In this document: one piece after another, positions 61,641-64,000 of the stretch | Position numbering within the stretch: position 1 is the first letter of the stretch | How the letters are laid out: each line of letters begins with the position of its first letter | DNA from: Saliphagus infecundisoli | GTDB lineage: Archaea; Halobacteriota; Halobacteria; Halobacteriales; Natrialbaceae | Length of the DNA: 64,000 nucleotides | Direction: 5' to 3' | NCBI RefSeq assembly: GCF_020177375.1 | Contig: NZ_JAIWHV010000002.1 | Span: forward strand, 1 to 64,000 | Translations under genes and position numbers: made by a program | Notes under the pieces: generated by a model | What the model saw: only the letters and a program-made list of their open reading frames with translations | What the model was told of the DNA's origin: nothing | Database searches by the model: none

Positions 61641-62579
61641 TCAGCTCCGCTCGGCCAGAAACGTCCGGATCCGGTCGTCGTCGACCATCCCGCCGCGGGC
61701 GCTTTGCTCGGTGCAGTTGAACGCGCCCGCCGCGGCCCCAAAACGGCCGGCCTCGGCGGCAGATTCGCCGGCCAGCAGCCACTCGTGGATCAGCCCGCAG
61801 ACGAACGCGTCGCCCGCGCCCGTCGTGTCGACGACGTCGACGTCGAAGGCGGACACCTCGACGACTCCTTCGGCGTCCCACAGCAGGGCGCCCTCCTCGC
61901 CGCTCGTGAGCGCCCCGCGGGAGACCCCTCGCTTTCTGAGCGCCTCGATGGCTTCCTCGCCGCGAACCCCTAGGTAGGAGTCGATCGAGACCTCGTTGGC
62001 GACGAACAGCGCGAGATGGGGGAGGAGGTCGTCGATCGTCTCGCGTTCGGTCGCCCGGTCGGCGAGTTCGTCCAACGTGCTCGCGAGGTCGAAGACGAGC
62101 CGGATCTCCCCGTCGGCGGCGAGCTCGGCGAGTCGACGGCTCACCCGGTCGGGACAGAAGCCGTTGGCGAAGACGACCTCGGCCGACCGGAGGGCCGCCT
62201 CGTCCGCCTCGGTGAGTTCGAGGTTCTTCGCGGCGCCGCCGCCGGTGACGATGGTTCGCTCGCCGTCGGGATCGCGAAACACCATGCAGTACGTCGAGCG
62301 CTCCTCGTCGTCGTAGCGGACTCTCGCCGTCGAGACGCCCTCCTCGCGGAGGTTCGCCTCGACCAGGTCGGCGTTGTCGTCGTTGCCCAGTTGGACGACG
62401 ACGCCCGTGTCGTGACCGAGCCGGGAGAGCCCGACCGCGCCGTTTGCGGCGACCCCGCCGAAGCCGACCGACTCCTCGTGGACGTAGGCGCCCGCGTCGG
62501 GCTCGGGCAGGTTCGAGACCAGGTACTCCTCGTCTACTAACGCGCTGCCGACCGAGACGACCTCGAGGGGCTCCTCCAT
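61641..62579 (-). CDS. PfkB-family carbohydrate/nucleoside kinase
   Basis: The 312-residue ribokinase-fold protein has a glycine-rich lid region GFGGVAANGAVGLSRLGHD near 38-56, VVQLGNDDNADLV, GGGAAKNLELT and the C-terminal PfkB signature DVVDTTGAGDAFVCGLIHEW with the catalytic Asp. The sugar is not defined. It lies near the sequon-rich membrane gene in the same direction, but the gap of ~75 bp suggests separate control. Confidence 0.88.
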   Translation of the reverse strand: MEEPLEVVSVGSALVDEEYLVSNLPEPDAGAYVHEESVGFGGVAANGAVGLSRLGHDTGVVVQLGNDDNADLVEANLREEGVSTARVRYDDEERSTYCMVFRDPDGERTIVTGGGAAKNLELTEADEAALRSAEVVFANGFCPDRVSRRLAELAADGEIRLVFDLASTLDELADRATERETIDDLLPHLALFVANEVSIDSYLGVRGEEAIEALRKRGVSRGALTSGEEGALLWDAEGVVEVSAFDVDVVDTTGAGDAFVCGLIHEWLLAGESAAEAGRFGAAAGAFNCTEQSARGGMVDDDRIRTFLAERS

Positions 62580-62736
62580 ACCGACACTGGGGACGTCGGG
62601 AACGTAAGTGTGGCCGGTTTCGGATCGGGGACACGGGTGAGGCTCCGCGACGAGCCGCGCCGATCAGCGCGGTCAATGGCGGAAATTCCGCGTGTCAGGC
62701 CCCAACACTTTTGTGACCGCTGCCTAGTCACTACAC

Positions 62737-63669
62737 ATGGACCGACGAGACCTGTTACGGGGCGGCGCAGCCGTGGCCGCGATGGCGGTCGCCGGCTGCT
62801 CGGAGAGTGGAAACGGCAACGGGAACGGCGGCAACGGTAATGGTAACGGCGGTAACGGCGGCAACGGTGGGGACGAAACGGACGACGGCGAAAACGCGAC
62901 CGACGACGGAAACGAGACGACCGACGACGAAACCGACGAGTCCGGCGGCGCTGACGACAACGAGACCAGAGACGGCAACGAAACCGGGGGCGAGGATACG
63001 ACCGACAACGAAACCAACGGGTCCGACGGCGCGATGGACGGCGGGGAGAACGAAACCGACGACTCCGCCAACGACACCACGGACGAGGAGGAAACCGAGT
63101 CCGACGGCACGGACGGCAACGAGAGCGGGGGCGACAGCGCGCTGTTCGCGGACACCGTCGAGGCCGAGAGCTCCTACGCGTTCGAAACCGAGGGCGGCGA
63201 GGGGGCCGAAGCGGCCGTCTCGAGCGGCCGGGTCGACGGGGAGAACATGTACGTGACGATCGAGGAGAGTGGCGAGACCGTCGAGATGTACGTCGTCGAC
63301 GGTGAGACGTACTTCGTCGAGGGCGAGCAGTGTATGACCCTCCCTGGGATGGGCGAGCAGGAGTTCGATCAGGAAGCAGTCGAGGATCCGGAGGCCGAGG
63401 CGGAGGCCCAGCCGGAGCTAGAGGCCAGCGGCCGGGACACCATCGACGGCGAGGAGGTCCGGGTCTTCGAACTCAGCGGCGACGAAGCGGCCGAATACGA
63501 CCAGGACGTGACCTACTACGTCAGCGTCGAGACCGGCTACGTCCGCCGGATCGAGACCGGCGAGTCGGTCACCGACTTCCACTCGTGGGGCGACGTCGAC
63601 CCCGTCGAAGCCCCCGAAATGGAGTGTATGGACATGGGAGAGTTCAACGAAAGCGACGTTCCGATGTAG
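62737..63669 (+). CDS. Lipoprotein with Asn/Glu/Gly-rich linker and beta-rich domain
   Basis: The 310-residue protein has a Tat-type start (DRRDLLRGG) and lipobox VAGC (Cys20), so it is exported and lipidated. Residues ~22-130 are low-complexity GNGN, DDGE and NET/NES with many sequons. The C-terminal ~170 residues (ESSYAFETEGGEGAEAAV, YVVDGETYFVEGEQCM, YYVSVETGYVRRIE) are beta-rich and LolA/LppX-like. A TTTTGTG box and a gtgac...gtcac inverted repeat (62713-62731) lie just before the start. Confidence 0.75.
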   Translation: MDRRDLLRGGAAVAAMAVAGCSESGNGNGNGGNGNGNGGNGGNGGDETDDGENATDDGNETTDDETDESGGADDNETRDGNETGGEDTTDNETNGSDGAMDGGENETDDSANDTTDEEETESDGTDGNESGGDSALFADTVEAESSYAFETEGGEGAEAAVSSGRVDGENMYVTIEESGETVEMYVVDGETYFVEGEQCMTLPGMGEQEFDQEAVEDPEAEAEAQPELEASGRDTIDGEEVRVFELSGDEAAEYDQDVTYYVSVETGYVRRIETGESVTDFHSWGDVDPVEAPEMECMDMGEFNESDVPM

Positions 63670-63738
63670 CCACGAGAACGCGACGCTCCCGGGTCGTCGA
63701 AAATTCGGAGACCGGGGCCGAAAAAACGGAGTCGCCGA

Positions 63739-64000
63739 TCAGATGACGCGGTTCTGGAGGTAGTCGAGGTGTTTGGCGTTGTAGACGATCCGGACCTCCT
63801 CGGCGGCGGGCGAGCCGATGCAGGTCAGGCGGACGTTTTTCTCCTCGACTTCCTCGTCGGAGAGGATCTGTTGCATGTCCATGTCGATCTCGCCCTCCCG
63901 GACGATGGCGGCGCAGTTCGCACACGCGCCGGCCCGACACGAAAAGGGCCAGTCGTAGCCCTGGGCCTCGGCGGCCTCGAGGATGTACTCGCCCTCGTTG
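63739..64000 (-). CDS. Plant-type [2Fe-2S] ferredoxin, 5' end outside the window
   Basis: The 87 visible residues include CRAGACANC and a later Cys in VRLTCIGSP, the four ligands of a [2Fe-2S] cluster, and the [20 protein letters not shown] segment of halophilic ferredoxins. It ends [13 protein letters not shown]. The N-terminal acidic extension typical of halophilic ferredoxin lies beyond the window. It transfers electrons to 2-oxoacid oxidoreductases in haloarchaea. Confidence 0.9.
   Translation of the reverse strand, partial: NEGEYILEAAEAQGYDWPFSCRAGACANCAAIVREGEIDMDMQQILSDEEVEEKNVRLTCIGSPAAEEVRIVYNAKHLDYLQNRVI

Noticed and set aside
60571-62676. 701-codon frame covering the sequon-rich protein and an Arg-rich extension
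   Set aside because: The extension is out-of-frame translation of the PfkB gene. A hydrophobic signal-anchor right after the ATG at 61566 marks the true start.

Overview
This window is chromosomal DNA from a halophilic archaeon (class Halobacteria). The evidence is very high G+C outside a few islands, strongly acidic proteins, archaeal TATA-like boxes about 25-30 nt upstream of many start codons (leaderless genes), and archaeal or haloarchaeal markers: a thermosome subunit, Sec61-beta, Hel308, Cgi121, PurO, a NOG1-type GTPase, an ArvABC (OapABC) cluster, HFX_2341-type and DUF7119-type proteins, and IS200/IS605 (IS1341-type) transposons. I cannot assign a genus from sequence alone.

Layout. 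1-1.1 kb: transposon debris (a 170-bp left-end copy and a non-autonomous IS200/IS605 derivative). 1.1-6 kb: a membrane protein, a lamin-tail-domain surface protein, a Tat-exported DUF4397 protein and an NTF2-like protein. 6.1-7.9 kb: a complete IS200/IS605 element with intact tnpA and tnpB. 8-16.6 kb: MgtE, a CARF-like regulator facing a winged-helix regulator across a palindrome-rich promoter, an RNA polymerase epsilon-like protein, an ABC exporter and small membrane proteins. 16.6-22 kb: a solo IS right end, a BsuPI-like protein, ATP-dependent DNA ligase with a beta-CASP nuclease, then arvABC (vesicle-forming GTPase system). 22-30 kb: unknown haloarchaeal proteins, a methyltransferase with a DtxR-type iron box, PurO, a HARE-HNH endonuclease next to tRNA-Gln, a rhodanese lipoprotein, an old-yellow-enzyme relative and a VIT1-type transporter. 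30-33 kb: hel308-cgi121. 32.9-34.95 kb: an A+T-rich acquired island with a ParB-like and a GNAT gene. 35-40.2 kb: thermosome, M29 peptidase, HAD and ATP-grasp genes. 40.2-41.2 kb: a second patch of transposon debris that truncates a gene. 41.2-47 kb: FAD-Rieske oxidoreductase, GDPD, thioredoxin, Sec61-beta, VOC, PdxT, DUF151 and HisE. 46.9-48 kb: a molybdopterin oxidoreductase broken by an IS remnant and a frameshift. 48-53.3 kb: NOG1-like GTPase, DUF389, PRC-like, hydroxyacid dehydrogenase and a Tat-exported deacylase. 53.35-54.24 kb: a truncated, degenerate tnpB copy. 54-64 kb: small membrane proteins, RimI, a DUF892 protein, TetR, DUF7119, tRNA-Lys, a sequon-rich membrane protein, a PfkB kinase, a lipoprotein and a partial [2Fe-2S] ferredoxin.

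The main story is the IS200/IS605 family. One intact element sits among at least four right-end remnants of two subfamilies. Each right end finishes in TCA next to a different flank, so each could encode or recall an omega-RNA with its own guide. Two of these right ends supply the stop codon of a convergent host gene, and one interrupts a host gene. The other notable systems are arvABC, the iron-box methyltransferase, and the palindrome array between the CARF-like and winged-helix regulators.
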